From the NCBI GenBank assembly GCA_019914945.1, contig CM034110.1:8263808-8327807 (forward strand): a stretch of DNA of 64,000 bases, written 5' to 3'. The translations under genes and the position numbers were made by a program. The DNA comes from Typha latifolia. Taxonomy: Eukaryota > Streptophyta > Magnoliopsida > Poales > Typhaceae. The notes below the pieces were generated by a model. The model was given only the letters and a program-made list of their open reading frames with translations, had not been told where the DNA came from and did not search any database. Positions 24,301 to 36,759 of the stretch are shown in pieces. Position 1 is the first letter of the stretch; each line of letters begins with the position of its first letter.

Positions 24301-26025
24301 CAATTAGGCTGTTTTTTTTCCATCCAGTGCGGTTTGCAACATCTCATTACCATTCTGAAATACCATAGATTTATTAACTTAATGAATCTACGAATAAAAC
24401 AAAGACACATACATGCAGTCACTTAACCATTATGGTATCATGACAATCTTTAGAACATAGTATTTAATCAATATGTGGTTCTAATAATTAACCTGCTTGA
24501 TGTGCAAATATATACAAGGCTATTGGAGCCTTTATCTTCCTAAAAGCTTGCCGCTGAGATACCTTATATGACTGCATATGTTCTAATACTCACATTGTCC
24601 TTTCTTCTTTCGTATTTCTGTCAAAAATTTGTGAGACATTGCAATGGATCAAGATGCAACAGCATAACCATAAAAGAGATCTTTTAGGCAACACAGAAGG
24701 ATCAAATCAAGTACACACATACAACGGTATACGAGATTTAAAACGAAGAAGTGCAATCCCCATATGTACAAACTACAAAAGCGTTTCTCCTTATGCGTTG
24801 ATAAAATGTTCTGCAATAGTGTTGGCTCAATCAGTTAGCTACTTACCTCCAGTGACTTGCATCCCTGTTTAAGACTCAAAAGGGCCTCGTCATCGATACC
24901 AAGGCATCCTACTAAAGCTAAATCTTCAAGATACTGCAGCTGAAAGATAGCAGGAAGGCATTTCTTTGTGATCTGCAAGGAGAGACACGCAAGTCATTTG
25001 CAGAAAATAAAATATATAGAAAGCAGAGAAACATTTGGTAATTCTTTGCTAAAACAAAGCCCAAGAATTAGACTAAAATGCATCCTGTAAGCATGAAGGC
25101 AAGCTTCAAAGGTCCATAAGGCTCATGAAATGAGATAAGAAGCTTAAAATACACACATTTTCGAAAACAAAAGAAAAAAAAAAACTTGATCATAGCAAGC
25201 ATACAAATTTCGCTCTTCCTCTCCAAATATCTGAAAAGGAAAGAAAGAGGACTTGACTTAAAGAAATACCATCATGTAAGAGAGATCCAAGCTCTGTAGA
25301 TTTCTACACTTAACGGCAACCAAACCAACTCCCAGATCCGACAACCCGAGACACCACCTCAAGCAGAGCAACCTCAGCTTCGGACACCCGACAGCGATGC
25401 ACCCGAGCCCCAAGTCCGTCACCATCTTGCACCTCGCCAGCCACAGTCTCTCAAGATTCCTCGCCTTCCCGATAGCTGCCGCCGCCAAATCGTCCAGATC
25501 CGTCCTATTCGATAGATTAATCTCCACCAACCCCGCACAATTCACGGCAAGGCTCTCGATCCCAACGTGCGAAAAAGATCTCGACCGCGAGAGGTCCACG
25601 GATCGCACCGATGACCGGAGGCTCCCGGCGACGGCGGCGAGGGAGCCGTCGCCAACGCGTGGGCAGAGAGAGAAATCGAGATGAGTCACCGAAGGGTAAC
25701 GAGAGAGTACGGTGGGGATGAGATCAGACCGCAGAGGCCTCAACATCCGGCGGTGGCGGGACTCGGCGGCGTAGAAGGAGCGGGAGACGAGGGAGAAGGC
25801 CTTCTTGTCGAAGGGATTAGAATCGAGCTTGTCCAGGATCAAGGAGAGGAGCTCCTCCGTGAGAGGCTCGAAGGAGCTCCACTCCTCGACGCATCGAGGT
25901 CGCTTCTTGGATCGAGTCGCCGAGCAAGGGACGGGATTCGATTTCTTGGAGAAGAGATCCAGCGTTAGGGTTTCGAATGGCGCGCGGCCGGGGATCGCCG
26001 TGCAGCGATCGCAGGCCTCTTCCAT
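21385..26025 (-). CDS. RAE1: F-box/LRR protein, RAE1/FBL3 type
   Basis: Eight minus-strand exons join in phase: 26025-25270, 24972-24847, 24165-24064, 23980-23587, 23502-23373, 22896-22602, 22520-22269, 21444-21385; product 704 residues. The F-box lies near residues 50-90 ([18 protein letters not shown]...[20 protein letters not shown]). About eighteen cysteine-containing LRRs follow (for example [54 protein letters not shown]), and the C-terminus has the family's [29 protein letters not shown]. Closest to Arabidopsis At5g01720, as I recall RAE1, which targets the aluminium-response factor STOP1 for degradation through an SCF ubiquitin ligase. F-box and repeats look complete, all introns are GT-AG, and exon 1 is GC-rich. 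Orthology to RAE1 rather than to its paralogue is inferred from sequence and gene order. Confidence 0.92.
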
Positions 26026-29000
26026 TTCCGGAGGAACCGAAGAGAAGACAAAGGTCTCTTAGATTTAGCGTCAGCGGTAGGGTTTTAAGGTTCGTTAATG
26101 GAGGAACGAGAAGGAGATAAACTGATACCAAGAGAACTTGGGGGTGCTAAAATAAGAGAGACAGAGGCGCGGAAGGGAACATGACGAAAATAACCTCCAT
26201 GGACAGTTACTCCAAGAACGAGGGGAGCGCCGAGAATTCGCTCTAAAGACGGAAATATGCCTGATGACTCGGAGGAGGAATAGTGCGTACGGGGGATGAT
26301 TTGGTAAAAATATAATAAGGTGAAGGTACGGTACGGAAGGACGGAGGGGGGGAGGCGGAGGGGTAGAAAGGGAAAGATAAGATAGTGGGAGATTAAAATT
26401 GGTAATAGAGAAGAGAAGGGAGATACGGCGAAGGAAGGACAGGTCGCGAATGCGGACAGGTACGAGCGATTACTCGTGGACGCCGCAGCGTAGACTACTT
26501 TTGTGAGCGGTCTGAAGAAAGTATTATAATAATGCACTGGAATCTGTATCCGAACCACTTCAGGTGACCTTACCTCCCCTCTCGACGGCAATTCCGATTA
26601 GTGTTTTTTATTTTTCTTTGTTAGAATCTGTGTCCCAATCACTATAGGTGAGCTTACCTCCTCTCCAGGGCAACTGCGATAATATTATTCTTTTTAAAAG
26701 AATATTTATAATTTCTTACTAAATATTAATACTATTGAAATTCAAACTCAAAAATTTTAAACTAACACAGCACTATCCCATCAGCTACAGTACTAACCTT
26801 TTTAAATATTTGATTAGATAAATTTAATTAATTCTCCTATTAAAATAGGTCATATGTCAACTCGTATGTATTTAGACACAATTTCACATCGGTACTTAGT
26901 TGATCACAGACAGTTAGGTTCTCTATCTCTTAAAATAATATGAATCTAATTTATACGGTTAATTAGATCTGAATTATTTACTTCAAATGCTACAGGAGCA
27001 GCGAGGTGACCAGATCTGAAAAGGGGAATAATTTTTTTTGTTGTTGTTGATAAAAAGAAAGGAGAATAAATGGATAGGGGGGTGAGATTGTGAGAGAGAT
27101 GACGGGAGATAGAAATAGAATAAAAAAAAGGCGCAGTACCGTACTAGAAAGGACCCCTTCCGGCGTACTCCAGTACTCACCTGGCCCGGATAAACAAGGA
27201 AAGGATTCAAAGCGAAGGGAAAAAGAAAATTCTAATCTTATGCGCGTCATCGGCTTTAATATTCGCACTATTGAGCCCGGTCACGTCTCAGGAAGGCTTC
27301 TTCTGTTGATTTAGCACCACCACCACCACCACCACCTAGAAAAGAGACCCAGTAAAAGGACCTACGGTCAGTAGTCAAAGGTGGGGCCTTCTCTTGGGTC
27401 TGTTTGCCATGGGTTTAATTTAGTTATTCAAATATGTTGATAGGAGGGGAGCGTAAGGATGACCGGGGAGGTTCCACTAAAACGGCACTCAATTTGTCGT
27501 TATTGTTATTACTTATTTAGGCTATTGCACTGGTTTGGTACGCAAGTCGGTCACAACTTAAGCTTAATAACTAAGATTAATTAATATAATTATCTTTATT
27601 AATTATTTAGTAAATTTTTATTAGTACGATTATATGTGTATGATTTAAGTCTACCGTTAACTAATTTTAAAAATAACATCTCTAAAGCTTAACCAATAGC
27701 ACTAAGTGGTTAAGTATCGTATAACATGACAAAAGTCAGGGTTGGTATCGCATATTCTTTATTAATGATGGAATAATTTTTCATAGAAGTGATTGAAAAG
27801 GAGGGGGGGGGGGGGGGGGGATTAATAAATGGTAGGGGGTGGAGTCGACTATGTATTTTAAAAGTAAAACTAGTTGTCACGCCAACCGTACAGAGTCAGA
27901 ACAAATTGGTACCCGGAAACAAATTAAAAAGAAGATAATAATAACCTATCACATTCATCCATTTTATACCGAGTTTTTTATCGTCTCATTATTTTTTGTA
28001 AGCGTCTAATTGAGATATAAATTTAAATACGAATATAGATGAATTTTATTGCGCCATATTTAATTCAACTTGAACCGAACATCGATTTTTAAATATATAT
28101 ATGTGGCTAATCCAAAAAATTGACTTATCTAAAATTTAATTTCCTATTGACTTTTAAATACTTTTCTTTCAATGGAATCACAGAACTGAAGGTAAAGATC
28201 GGCTTTTAAATATAAGTTGCTGAATTAAAAAATAATTTATATGAATTTTTTTAACTTAATAATTTATTCATATAATTTTAAAATTTTTATAGTCGCTAAA
28301 TTAAAAATAAAATTTATATCTAAAAGTCATTGTTCCATTCAATAATTTTGCTGGGCTGAATGCCTGAATCTAATGCGACAAAAATCACTTAAATTCGTTT
28401 TTAAGTTTCAAATTGGACTAAGACGCATAGAAAAAACTGAGAGGCCTAATTTGGTCAAAAACTCTTTCATATCTTCTAAGTGTTTATCTAAGCATAAAAA
28501 ATATTGCAAGTGCCCGAAAAACAATGGCCGATCTAAAACCGGACACAGTTACTTAAACGTTAACATTTAGAGGCTTTTTAATGTTCTAAGAAGTTTCTTA
28601 GAAGCGTATTGTCCTCGATAACTTTGAAATTAATATTTAAGAAATAGATATAAGAGTCTATGTTATCCTTAGCAATCTAAATGAAGTAAACTTATTCTAA
28701 TCGAAGGCATCACCTGCACAATTAGAGAAGTGGTAATTGACCTGCAGTTGTTACAAACTGGCACAGGACGCAGCTCTGAAGAACATATTCGTTGAATTAA
28801 ACCAATAGTCATTGAAGGGAGTTCGTTTCCATTTACTTGGACTCATATTTCTAGATTCAACTTGGCATCAAATTTGTAACCGGGAAATATAATCTCCCAA
28901 CATCAAATGGCAGGATTAGAACAACCGCATTAGATCATATTCCCAGTATTTAACACATCAGCAAAGTGTATGCATTGTGTTCCATGAAGGCATGAAGCAA

Positions 29001-29121
29001 AAATTACAAAATAATAGCAGAATAAAAAGTGTGCCATATAGAAAGGGGGTACTCCCAATCATCTGATGACTAAATATCTCCAGAATGTTAATCAATTGTC
29101 TCTACATGCTGCAATGAATAT
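26026..29121. other. F-box/LRR upstream region and intergenic DNA
   Basis: The first kilobase should hold the F-box/LRR promoter and leader. Near-duplicate phrases (AATCTGT.TCC.AA.CACT..AGGTGA.CTTACCTCC) occur at about 26540 and 26625, a short local duplication of roughly 85 bp period. A CAC trinucleotide run lies at about 27317-27338 and a G18 run at 27803-27820. No gene was recognised. Confidence 0.5.
27803..27820. repeat. G18 homopolymer
   Basis: Eighteen consecutive G on the plus strand in AT-rich DNA; such tracts are length-unstable and error-prone in sequencing. Confidence 0.85.
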
Positions 29122-29817
29122 TTATTCTTCACCCCAAGAAGTAGCACTCTTTCCTATCTTTTGAAGGACCTTCATTACTTCTTCAGTTGTAACATTGCCT
29201 GTCACTGTAACCTTGTTCTGCTCTGTATCTAGCTGGTAAGTCTCCATATCTGATCAAAGTTACAAAATGCAGTGACTTTAGTCATCAATTCTAGAGGTGG
29301 AAAGCATATTTCAAGCTAATTTATGCCTTACAAAACAAAGTAAGGCATCTCATAATCTATCATGTGGTAATGTGTTACAGAACTTCTATCTTCAGCATCA
29401 ACCACAGAGAAAAGATACCACTGTACTGTCAGCAAAATTACCGTCAATTTTCTTGATAGCTTTCTTGATTGCTTTGATGCACTTCTCACAGTGCATTCCC
29501 ACCTTCAACTCCACGACCTGTAGCTACATCAGATATCAGCTAAATGCTTCTCATTATAGGGAAAAGCGATAACTTAATTAAATACCAAGATTTGAATTTC
29601 AACTGTAGTTTTTCAACATCAGGAAAAGAAGAAGAAAAAAAAAGAGTAAAAAAAGGTAAAAAACCCAAACTAGTTTCATCTTTAAATTTCTCCTCCTTGG
29701 CTTTCCGCTATGATGGTTTAGACCTTGAGAGAACTAGCACATTTTTTCTGAATTATTTGTGTAGCAACAAGAAAACCATCAAATATATTTATCTGAGTAT
29801 CAGGAACTTACAGCCAT
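29122..29817 (-). CDS. Small HMA-domain metal-binding protein (copper-chaperone-like)
   Basis: Three minus-strand exons, 29817-29812, 29517-29442 and 29249-29122, join in phase to 69 residues. The protein is a single heavy-metal-associated domain: AVVELKVGMHCEKCIKAIKK has the metal-binding MxCxxC (Met-His-Cys-Glu-Lys-Cys), followed by DMETYQLDTEQNKVTVTGNVTTEEVMKVLQKIGKSATSW, the usual strand-helix pattern. ATX1/CCH-type proteins carry Cu(I) in the cytosol to P-type ATPases. No C-terminal CaaX box is seen, so it is not an isoprenylated HIPP. The first coding exon has only two codons (ATG GCT); a similar splice just after the start is plausible but makes this the least certain part of the model. 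The product is short but whole for a single-domain member. Confidence 0.8.
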
Positions 29818-30990
29818 TGGAGTGGTGTAGATTTGGAAGCGTGGCTTCTTAGTTGGAACTTGGAAAGAGAGATGGTGTTCCTGTTCACCGGTTAGCACTT
29901 ATAATGACAAGTAGATTCCTTTCTTGGTTGCAGGGGAGTGCTACTTTACTTCCTTGGAAAAAAGTATTACCCACTTACTCCCCGGGTGTCACAAAGTCAG
30001 ACAGTTCACACACTTAAAAGATATACCAGTGCACAGCCTAATAAGAGGAATCCTTCTTTAAACTGGCTCTCATCATTGATTCCTAAAAATTTTCTTATAT
30101 CATCTTCAGTTGCAATCTGAAACAGACAGCAGAATAAGAATAATCATTCAATAATTCCTTCAGTGGCTCTTACTCGTAAAGCATCTCATTGATGTCTTGG
30201 AGTTGTTTGGCTTCCTATGCTTTTAGCTCCAAAGTTTTGAAAATCATACAGAAGGATGCTCCTATGCACTCTACAGAGCTTGGCCAGCTAGCAAACCAAG
30301 AGCTGCTTGTTCTGCACCTTATTCCTTTGATATCGCTAGCTGTAGAAACCAATCTTGTCCTGATCAGTACCTCTGGTTACGAATCAATATCGCTAGCTGT
30401 ACTTGTTATGCCTGTGTCGAATGAACTCCAGAATGAGATCTCTATCTCTTCTTTCTGAGGTTGATGCTGACCGTGAGAATCGACTGCCCTTACAATGAAG
30501 CTGGACAATATTCGTGAGGAATAATATAAGAAAAGCTTCACATGCTAGGAAAGGACATTCATCAATAAAATTAGTTAAAGAAAAAAAAAATTTCCTTCCT
30601 GTGAAAAGAAATTGGTCTCCCGTAAAGAATTATATGTTGATACTCGAGTCTGAGTACAAGAACAAGAAAGTAGGTCATTAGGGTTAAGATATGAGGCTAA
30701 ACAATAATAAAATATGTACTTAAGCAAAGTGTTCTACCAATAACTCATTCCTACTGGGAATTTTCAGACGTTAAACAAATATAGCATACTAGCACATAAT
30801 ATCACATAAGGGAACAAGTAGTAATCACATAGCAAATTGGTGTTCTCTGTCATTGCATGCTTAACAACCAACTTATCCATCATGTCACTAAGAAATAAAT
30901 GTGACTTGGGCAATGCAGAATTTACTTGGTAGCAAAAATATTGCTTCCAAATGCAATAACTTATTAGGTAAGGTTAAGTTACACTTTGTT
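29818..30990. other. Intergenic region between HMA and PPR genes
   Basis: This contains the HMA gene 5' leader and promoter and the PPR 3' flank. The segment 30190-30460 is less AT-rich and repeats a short phrase (ATATCGCTAGCTGTA) at about 30331 and 30388, but I cannot assign it to a gene or element. Confidence 0.4.
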
Positions 30991-33111
30991 TCACCAATAA
31001 TCGTTACACGAGCAGGAACCATCTCTAAAACAGTGAAACCGATTATTGTCTCTCACTATAATCTCCCGATGCGTAATCTTTGAAATGAGCTTAATGGCTG
31101 TGTGGCAGTCACTACAAATCCGAAGGTTTTTAACCACACGAATTGTCTCTTCTGGTTCAGTAGTGATGAGGCAGAAAGCAATGGCCAACTTCTCATTGTG
31201 ATGTTCAAGAGAATGCTCCTTCTCTTCCTCTTCTATGTCAAACAACACTACATCTGTAGTTGGCATAAATCCCAAAGCCTTTAATTGCTTGCCCAACTCA
31301 TCAAGCTTTGCATAGATTTGTTCAGTAAGGGGATGGGACTTGTCCCCTACACGGAACTCATGAACTACACCTTTCTGCTCCACCCAGCTGCAACCAGGAG
31401 TCTTTTCAATTCCCTTTTCCTTCATGTCTATTCTTAGTTTAGCTGCATCATCCCATCTACCACTTGTAGCATATATATTTGATAGAAGAACATAATTCCC
31501 AGAATTTCGCGGCTCTAACTGAATGAGCTGCTTCAGCACATGCTCAGCCATTCTAGTGTCCCTATGTATCTTGCAACCACTCAATAAAGCTCCCCAAACA
31601 ACTGCATTGGCTTCAACTGGCATCTCTTTAATCCACTGGTGAGCCTCTTCCAATAATCCAGCACGACCTAGAAGATCAACCATACAACCATAGTGCTCAA
31701 TTCTAGGGCTTATGGAGTATACACGAGTCATGTAATCAAAATATCGCCGCCCGTCCTCCACAAGACCTGTATGAGTGCAACTACAGAGAAGGCCGATGAA
31801 AGTGTTATCATTTGGCCTGATACCCTTCTTCTCAATCTGACCGAAAAGCCCAAACGAGACCTTCCCATGACCAGTCATGGCAAGCCCAGAGATCATCGCA
31901 TTCCAAGCTATGATGTCCATTTCTCTCATTCTCTGAAACACTGCCCATCCCTGAGCAGTGCTTCCACATTTGGTGTACATATCAATCAGGGCTGTCCCCA
32001 ACACAGTGTTTGTAAGGAAATCATCCATATCCATCAAACAGCTCACCTGACGGCCCAATTCTAGAGCTCCTAATCTAGCACAAGAAGAAAGAACTCCAAC
32101 CATTGCATAGCAATCTGGTCTCAAATTAGCCTTCTGCATTTGGAAGAATAATTCAAGAGCCTCTCTTGGGAACCCATTCGAAGCATACCCACCAATCATT
32201 GCACTCCAGGACACGACATCCTTCTCAACCATCCCGTCAAAGACACTCCGTGCACGCTCCATTTTTCCACATTTAGTATACATATCCATGAGTGAAGTAG
32301 CCACAAAAACATTCCTACCCATTCCCTTCTCCTCAACATATCGATGCACCCACTCTCCCGTCCTCAAGTTCCCCGACTGAGAGCAGGCAGTCAAGACCCT
32401 AACGATTGTAAAGGTATCCGGCCTTAAATCCATCTCCAACGCCCTTTTAAACATCCCCAACGACTCTTCCAACCTCCCACCCTCAATATACCCACTAATG
32501 ATCGCAGTCCAAGAAACGACATTCCTCACCGGCATTTCGTCGAACAGTTTCTGGGCGTCATCTAGAAAGCAACATTTCGCGTACAAACACACTAGACTGG
32601 TCTTTACAAAGATGTCAGAATCGAACCCGGATTTCAAGATATGGGTATGGATCCTTAGACCGGTATGGAGGTCGAGGAGGCGAGCGCAGGCCTTGAGGAC
32701 GAAGGGAAAGGTGAAGTTATCGGGGGATAGTCCGGCGAGACGCATAGAGGAGAAGAGGCGGACGGCATCGGGGAACCGGTCGGCAGCGACAAGGCCTCGG
32801 AGGGCAGTATTGTAGTGGAAGAGGTTGGGTTGGGGGATGGAGAGGAAGAGGAGGAGGGAGTAAGAGGGATGGGAAGAGGCGAAGGAGGAGCGGAGGAGGA
32901 GGTTGAGGAGGAAGGAGTCGGAGATGAGGTTGAGGCGGAGGAGGCGGGAGTGGACGAGCTTTAGAGAGCGGAGGGAGTGGCATTTTTGGATGATGAGGTG
33001 TTTTAGACTGGAAGTGGAGGAGGAGGAGGAAGAGGAGAAGGAAGTGGAGGGGAGAGTGGGAGGCGGGGATAGGAAGTCGGTGGGGTTATGGACGGCAATA
33101 GAGGTGGACAT
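30991..33111 (-). CDS. PPR protein with DYW deaminase domain (At3g08820-like)
   Basis: Intronless gene for 706 residues. After a Ser-rich N-terminus (likely an organelle-targeting peptide) come PLS-type pentatricopeptide repeats, e.g. NVFVATSLMDMYTKCGKMERA and VVSWSAMIGGYASNGFPREA. The E/E+ region (WGALLSGCKIHRDTRMAEHVLK...PGCSWVE) follows, then a full DYW domain in the last 95 residues, with the deaminase HxE motif (HHNEKLAIAF), CSDCH and the terminal CSCNDYW. DYW-PPR proteins bind single RNA sites in chloroplasts or mitochondria and convert C to U. The order of motifs closely follows Arabidopsis At3g08820. All zinc and catalytic residues appear present, so it should be an active editing factor; its target site is unknown. 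Confidence 0.93.
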   Translation of the reverse strand: MSTSIAVHNPTDFLSPPPTLPSTSFSSSSSSSTSSLKHLIIQKCHSLRSLKLVHSRLLRLNLISDSFLLNLLLRSSFASSHPSYSLLLFLSIPQPNLFHYNTALRGLVAADRFPDAVRLFSSMRLAGLSPDNFTFPFVLKACARLLDLHTGLRIHTHILKSGFDSDIFVKTSLVCLYAKCCFLDDAQKLFDEMPVRNVVSWTAIISGYIEGGRLEESLGMFKRALEMDLRPDTFTIVRVLTACSQSGNLRTGEWVHRYVEEKGMGRNVFVATSLMDMYTKCGKMERARSVFDGMVEKDVVSWSAMIGGYASNGFPREALELFFQMQKANLRPDCYAMVGVLSSCARLGALELGRQVSCLMDMDDFLTNTVLGTALIDMYTKCGSTAQGWAVFQRMREMDIIAWNAMISGLAMTGHGKVSFGLFGQIEKKGIRPNDNTFIGLLCSCTHTGLVEDGRRYFDYMTRVYSISPRIEHYGCMVDLLGRAGLLEEAHQWIKEMPVEANAVVWGALLSGCKIHRDTRMAEHVLKQLIQLEPRNSGNYVLLSNIYATSGRWDDAAKLRIDMKEKGIEKTPGCSWVEQKGVVHEFRVGDKSHPLTEQIYAKLDELGKQLKALGFMPTTDVVLFDIEEEEKEHSLEHHNEKLAIAFCLITTEPEETIRVVKNLRICSDCHTAIKLISKITHREIIVRDNNRFHCFRDGSCSCNDYW

Positions 33112-33362
33112 TTCCCGCCAAAGGATTTAAGGCAAACTTGCAATACTTCGTTAGCTCTTATAAAAGGCAGTAGTAGCATCAGTCAAGATATAACTTGCTC
33201 TGGAGTTAACGTTATCATCATCATATCAAAATGTTTAGGATCAAATAATAGACCATTCTCATTTTTCTTGGCTTTCTTTTAGTTGGAGCTGCATAAATTA
33301 TTTACATGACAATAAAAGAAAAGTGATCGCATTGGAAAATCTTTGCATTTTCGTTTGCTTTC

Positions 33363-35015
33363 TCAATCTTCGCCAGACGAAGTTGATGAATTATCTCCTA
33401 TGTTAATTGTTCTCGATGTTGAACAAGGTAGTGGTACAATTGTATGGCTATCAACAACTCGATCTTCTAACTGTATTATTGGCTGTGCAGGTGGAATCAT
33501 TGCATCATCCAGAGCAGACTTGGAATCCATTTCTGGACTGCTGATGACCTCTTCAATCGAAGTTGAATTTGTCATCTCAGATGTGATCGTCAAACTCTCT
33601 TCGTCACCATCTTGTAGATTTCGAGAGGATCTCTCATCCTTTGCATCGTAAAAGTTTGCGGTGCGCACTTCCTGAGCTAAAGAACAAGACCAGCAGAACA
33701 TCCATTGCATGTAGTCAGTAACTGAAGCTGAACCACAGCAGAAGCTATTGCCAGGAAGTTTGTACTTTTTCCTCATCTGAATTCTCCAATAACCCCCATA
33801 TATCAATCCGAAGAAGCACAGTATTACCCCTGCATCACCCACTATATCTCCAAGAATATAATCACGAATGTTGAGTGCCGAAATGTTGAAGATCCAAAAT
33901 GGGGCAAAGCATAGCAGAAGGAAGGTAAACATATGTACATACATGTTACCAAAACCAATCCTCTCCATGTTCCACCCAAAGACACAGCATGTGCAGAAGA
34001 AAGAATAGAAGCCAAGAGTAATGTCCTCACTGCAATCAAATAGTCCTCCAACCCACTCTGGTTCGCCAACCATTAGCCTTCTTTCATATAATTTCAGGAA
34101 ATGTTTATTAGATCCACTTGCATCAGCATCCAAGATTTCATCTTGTGCTTTTCTCTCTGGATCAGAATCATACTCCCTCCCAAGAGGGCTATAAACTGTA
34201 TATAGTGCAGCAAAGATCGGTGATGCAGTGCCCAAAATGAAGAAATATGTCTCTGCAATTTCAGGCCTTTGAGTGCTGGAGTATCCCCAGTAAAGTCCAC
34301 ACAAGGCATATTGAGCAAAGAAAGTGATATGGAGAAGAACAAGGACAACCATCATATGAGCCCACTCACGAGGTCGGTAAGCTGTATTTTTACAGTATAC
34401 CTTTCTGAGCTCTATGATATCCTCAGCTCTCCATCGACATAGTAGCGCAAAATGATAGAAGAGCTTTGGATGTTGATATAGACTCATCAGAGTAAAGAGT
34501 GCATTGAGGACTTGAGTGTTGATCTCAATCCAATGGTTTCTAGAGGATTTTGTAGGGAATGCTTGATTCAATAATTCCAGCAGAAGCAAGCCTGACATGG
34601 TGGCAGAGGCAGCAACACAAACGGACCAAATTAGAAGAGCAATGTTCAGAGGATTCTTCAGCCATTCCTTGAAACTATTGAAGAGGAAAACCCAATTGAT
34701 TATTCTGATGAAGTTGATATGCAAGTTATGGGGAACACCTAGCGGAGATGGTACTGAAATTGATACGTTCTCCCTCTCATCAACTGTTTGTTGGAGATAT
34801 TTCAAAGGGGAAGGGAGCTTGAGCCTCTTGAGCCAATCTGATGAAGGAGTAGCTTTCAGAAAATCGAGAAGTCTTTGCTTGTGGCTCCTCTCATGGAGTA
34901 GTCTTTCTTGAAGAGATGGAATTCCGATACGATTTTCTGTTAGATTTGGATAATTTGTCGACTCCACGCCATTGTGAATTTCTTCTGTATCATCCTTGCT
35001 ACTATTGCAGACCAT
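33363..35015 (-). CDS. PLAC8/DUF2985 family membrane protein, copy A
   Basis: Single coding exon, 550 residues. A DUF2985-like region at about 110-215 (EWLKNPLNIALLIWSVCVAA...NHWIEINTQVLNALFTLMSLYQHPKLFYHF) includes membrane segments; another follows at about 220-275. The PLAC8 domain is at about 320-457, with WVGGLFDC, the CTCCVFGWNMERIG signature, FCCG and FCWSCSLAQEVRT. PLAC8 proteins are cysteine-rich membrane proteins tied to organ size, cadmium resistance or calcium entry; the role of this long subgroup is not established. The acidic Ser/Thr-rich C-terminus looks disordered. It lies 1.74 kb from a related gene in the same orientation, so the two are a tandem duplication. The start at 35015 is the first Met of the frame. 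Confidence 0.87.
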   Translation of the reverse strand: MVCNSSKDDTEEIHNGVESTNYPNLTENRIGIPSLQERLLHERSHKQRLLDFLKATPSSDWLKRLKLPSPLKYLQQTVDERENVSISVPSPLGVPHNLHINFIRIINWVFLFNSFKEWLKNPLNIALLIWSVCVAASATMSGLLLLELLNQAFPTKSSRNHWIEINTQVLNALFTLMSLYQHPKLFYHFALLCRWRAEDIIELRKVYCKNTAYRPREWAHMMVVLVLLHITFFAQYALCGLYWGYSSTQRPEIAETYFFILGTASPIFAALYTVYSPLGREYDSDPERKAQDEILDADASGSNKHFLKLYERRLMVGEPEWVGGLFDCSEDITLGFYSFFCTCCVFGWNMERIGFGNMYVHMFTFLLLCFAPFWIFNISALNIRDYILGDIVGDAGVILCFFGLIYGGYWRIQMRKKYKLPGNSFCCGSASVTDYMQWMFCWSCSLAQEVRTANFYDAKDERSSRNLQDGDEESLTITSEMTNSTSIEEVISSPEMDSKSALDDAMIPPAQPIIQLEDRVVDSHTIVPLPCSTSRTINIGDNSSTSSGED

Positions 35016-36759
35016 TATTTTGTGACTGTAATTTATAGTAGTTCTCTGTTACCTATGCTGAGATATTAAACGAAATTTCTTCTGCTGTTCTAACTCGTTG
35101 AACTCAAAAATTCTTAAAAGTAGAGGGATAATGCCCCCATCAACTTTGCTACGGAAATGAGTAATCCAGCGAGAGGAAATCTGTACAAAAACCTGAAAAT
35201 AACAATCAGCAATGTTTGTTGAGCCGCCTTTTGATTGATAAGATGGGAGAAATTGTATATGCCGATCAGGCTCTGGTTTGAGAAGGACATCCTTGTGGAA
35301 ACAACAATCATCAGCATAGTCTCATTTCGTCAAAGACATATAAAGTCACAAGCAAAATATTTCACCTTCATTCAATTCATATGGAGGAATGATATATAAG
35401 ATCAACCAACATCTCCAAACAATGACTGTAACATATCGAGAATAATTTTGTCAAAAAACATATCAAAGATTTAGAAGAAATACTGTTGTACCAAAAAGAA
35501 AAGAAAAAAAAAACAATCTGTTCATTTCAGTAGAAAATCTTGAAGCTAATCTATATCTTTCTGCCCCTAAACATGAAACATTTTACTTAAGCACATCACA
35601 GATGGAAGGAATCAAAAAGATGTCTTGAAACCAAGAGTAATATTCAGATCTCCATGCAATAGACTATCAACTCAGCTTTACTTTTAGGTTTGTTTCTTAC
35701 CCCTGGAGATGAACAGACTAGGAGAAGCCAAGCAACTTCTCTTCTCTTTGCGGACTCGACAAAGCTTTGTGGGATAACAGATAGGAGCTTGTTCTCTTTA
35801 TCTTCAAGACGTTCTATTTGGTTCCTTTCTCCAAAGCGAAGATGCTAGTGCTTTAGGAGAAAAGAAAAAGTTAGAATTTTAAGAAAAGGATAAGAGATGG
35901 TCAAAGATTTAGAAGGTCAATAATAAAACCCAGTCGACTCTTACGTAACTGCCCTCTGGTGGTGCTTGGACGACCTATCAAAATATATTTCTTAGGGAGT
36001 GGACCGCCATGACGTCCAGGTTTGTCTTCAATTAGTTGGATTGGGAAGACATAGCTAGTCGTCCAAAGCCCAAAGATCGTCGTTGGATTTTGTAGCCATA
36101 TCATAAGAACACCATATTTGACTAGGACACAGATTGCATGTAGTGAAGGAGAAAGTGATAAAAAAGAAATGCTAACATTAGAGTTCGAGTAATTATCAAA
36201 CTCTCAACCATATGTAAAGTGAAAACTCAAGTATCGCCTTTTGAATATAAAAAAAGTCTCAACTCATAGTTTCACCTTTCGAATATAAAAAAAGTCTCAG
36301 AATTGCTAAGAAGGAAGAAATGTTATCAAGTCCATCGAATTTCTCCATAGAAAAGAAATAACAGGAAAAAAACGCTAGAATGAGAAAAGCAGGCATAAAA
36401 AAGAGATGCACTTAACTAGGCCAGGCAATGACCTAATGATTGAATATATGTTCAGCAGTGCAAGAGAGACCATGTAGATTAGGATAGCAATCAACTTGCC
36501 TGATAATTATGTCAATCAAATACGATAAGAGTGACAGAGAACAGAAGCACCATAATATGTTGGGAAAGAAGAAAAATATTTTGAGAGATATATAAGGACA
36601 GTAAACAATAGCTTCAACATTGGAAGGAGTATGAGGCCTTTCCCATCTACACTCACTGGAAAATCCTATGAAATGAAAACTTACAAATGACAGAAACATG
36701 GCCAGAATACAGTCACAATCGTACTGTTAGAGTAGTTTATCAACAAACTATGGTTCAGA
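35016..36759. other. Region between the two PLAC8 genes
   Basis: This holds the upstream region of copy A and the 3' flank of copy B. A 38-bp period duplication (CCTTTTGAATATAAAAAAAG and CCTTTCGAATATAAAAAAAG) occupies 36237-36300. No other gene was recognised. Confidence 0.45.

Noticed and set aside
32498..33130. Plus-strand frames opposite the PPR gene, rich in Arg/Glu
   Set aside because: These are antisense shadows of the Leu/Ser/Pro-rich N-terminus of the PPR protein.
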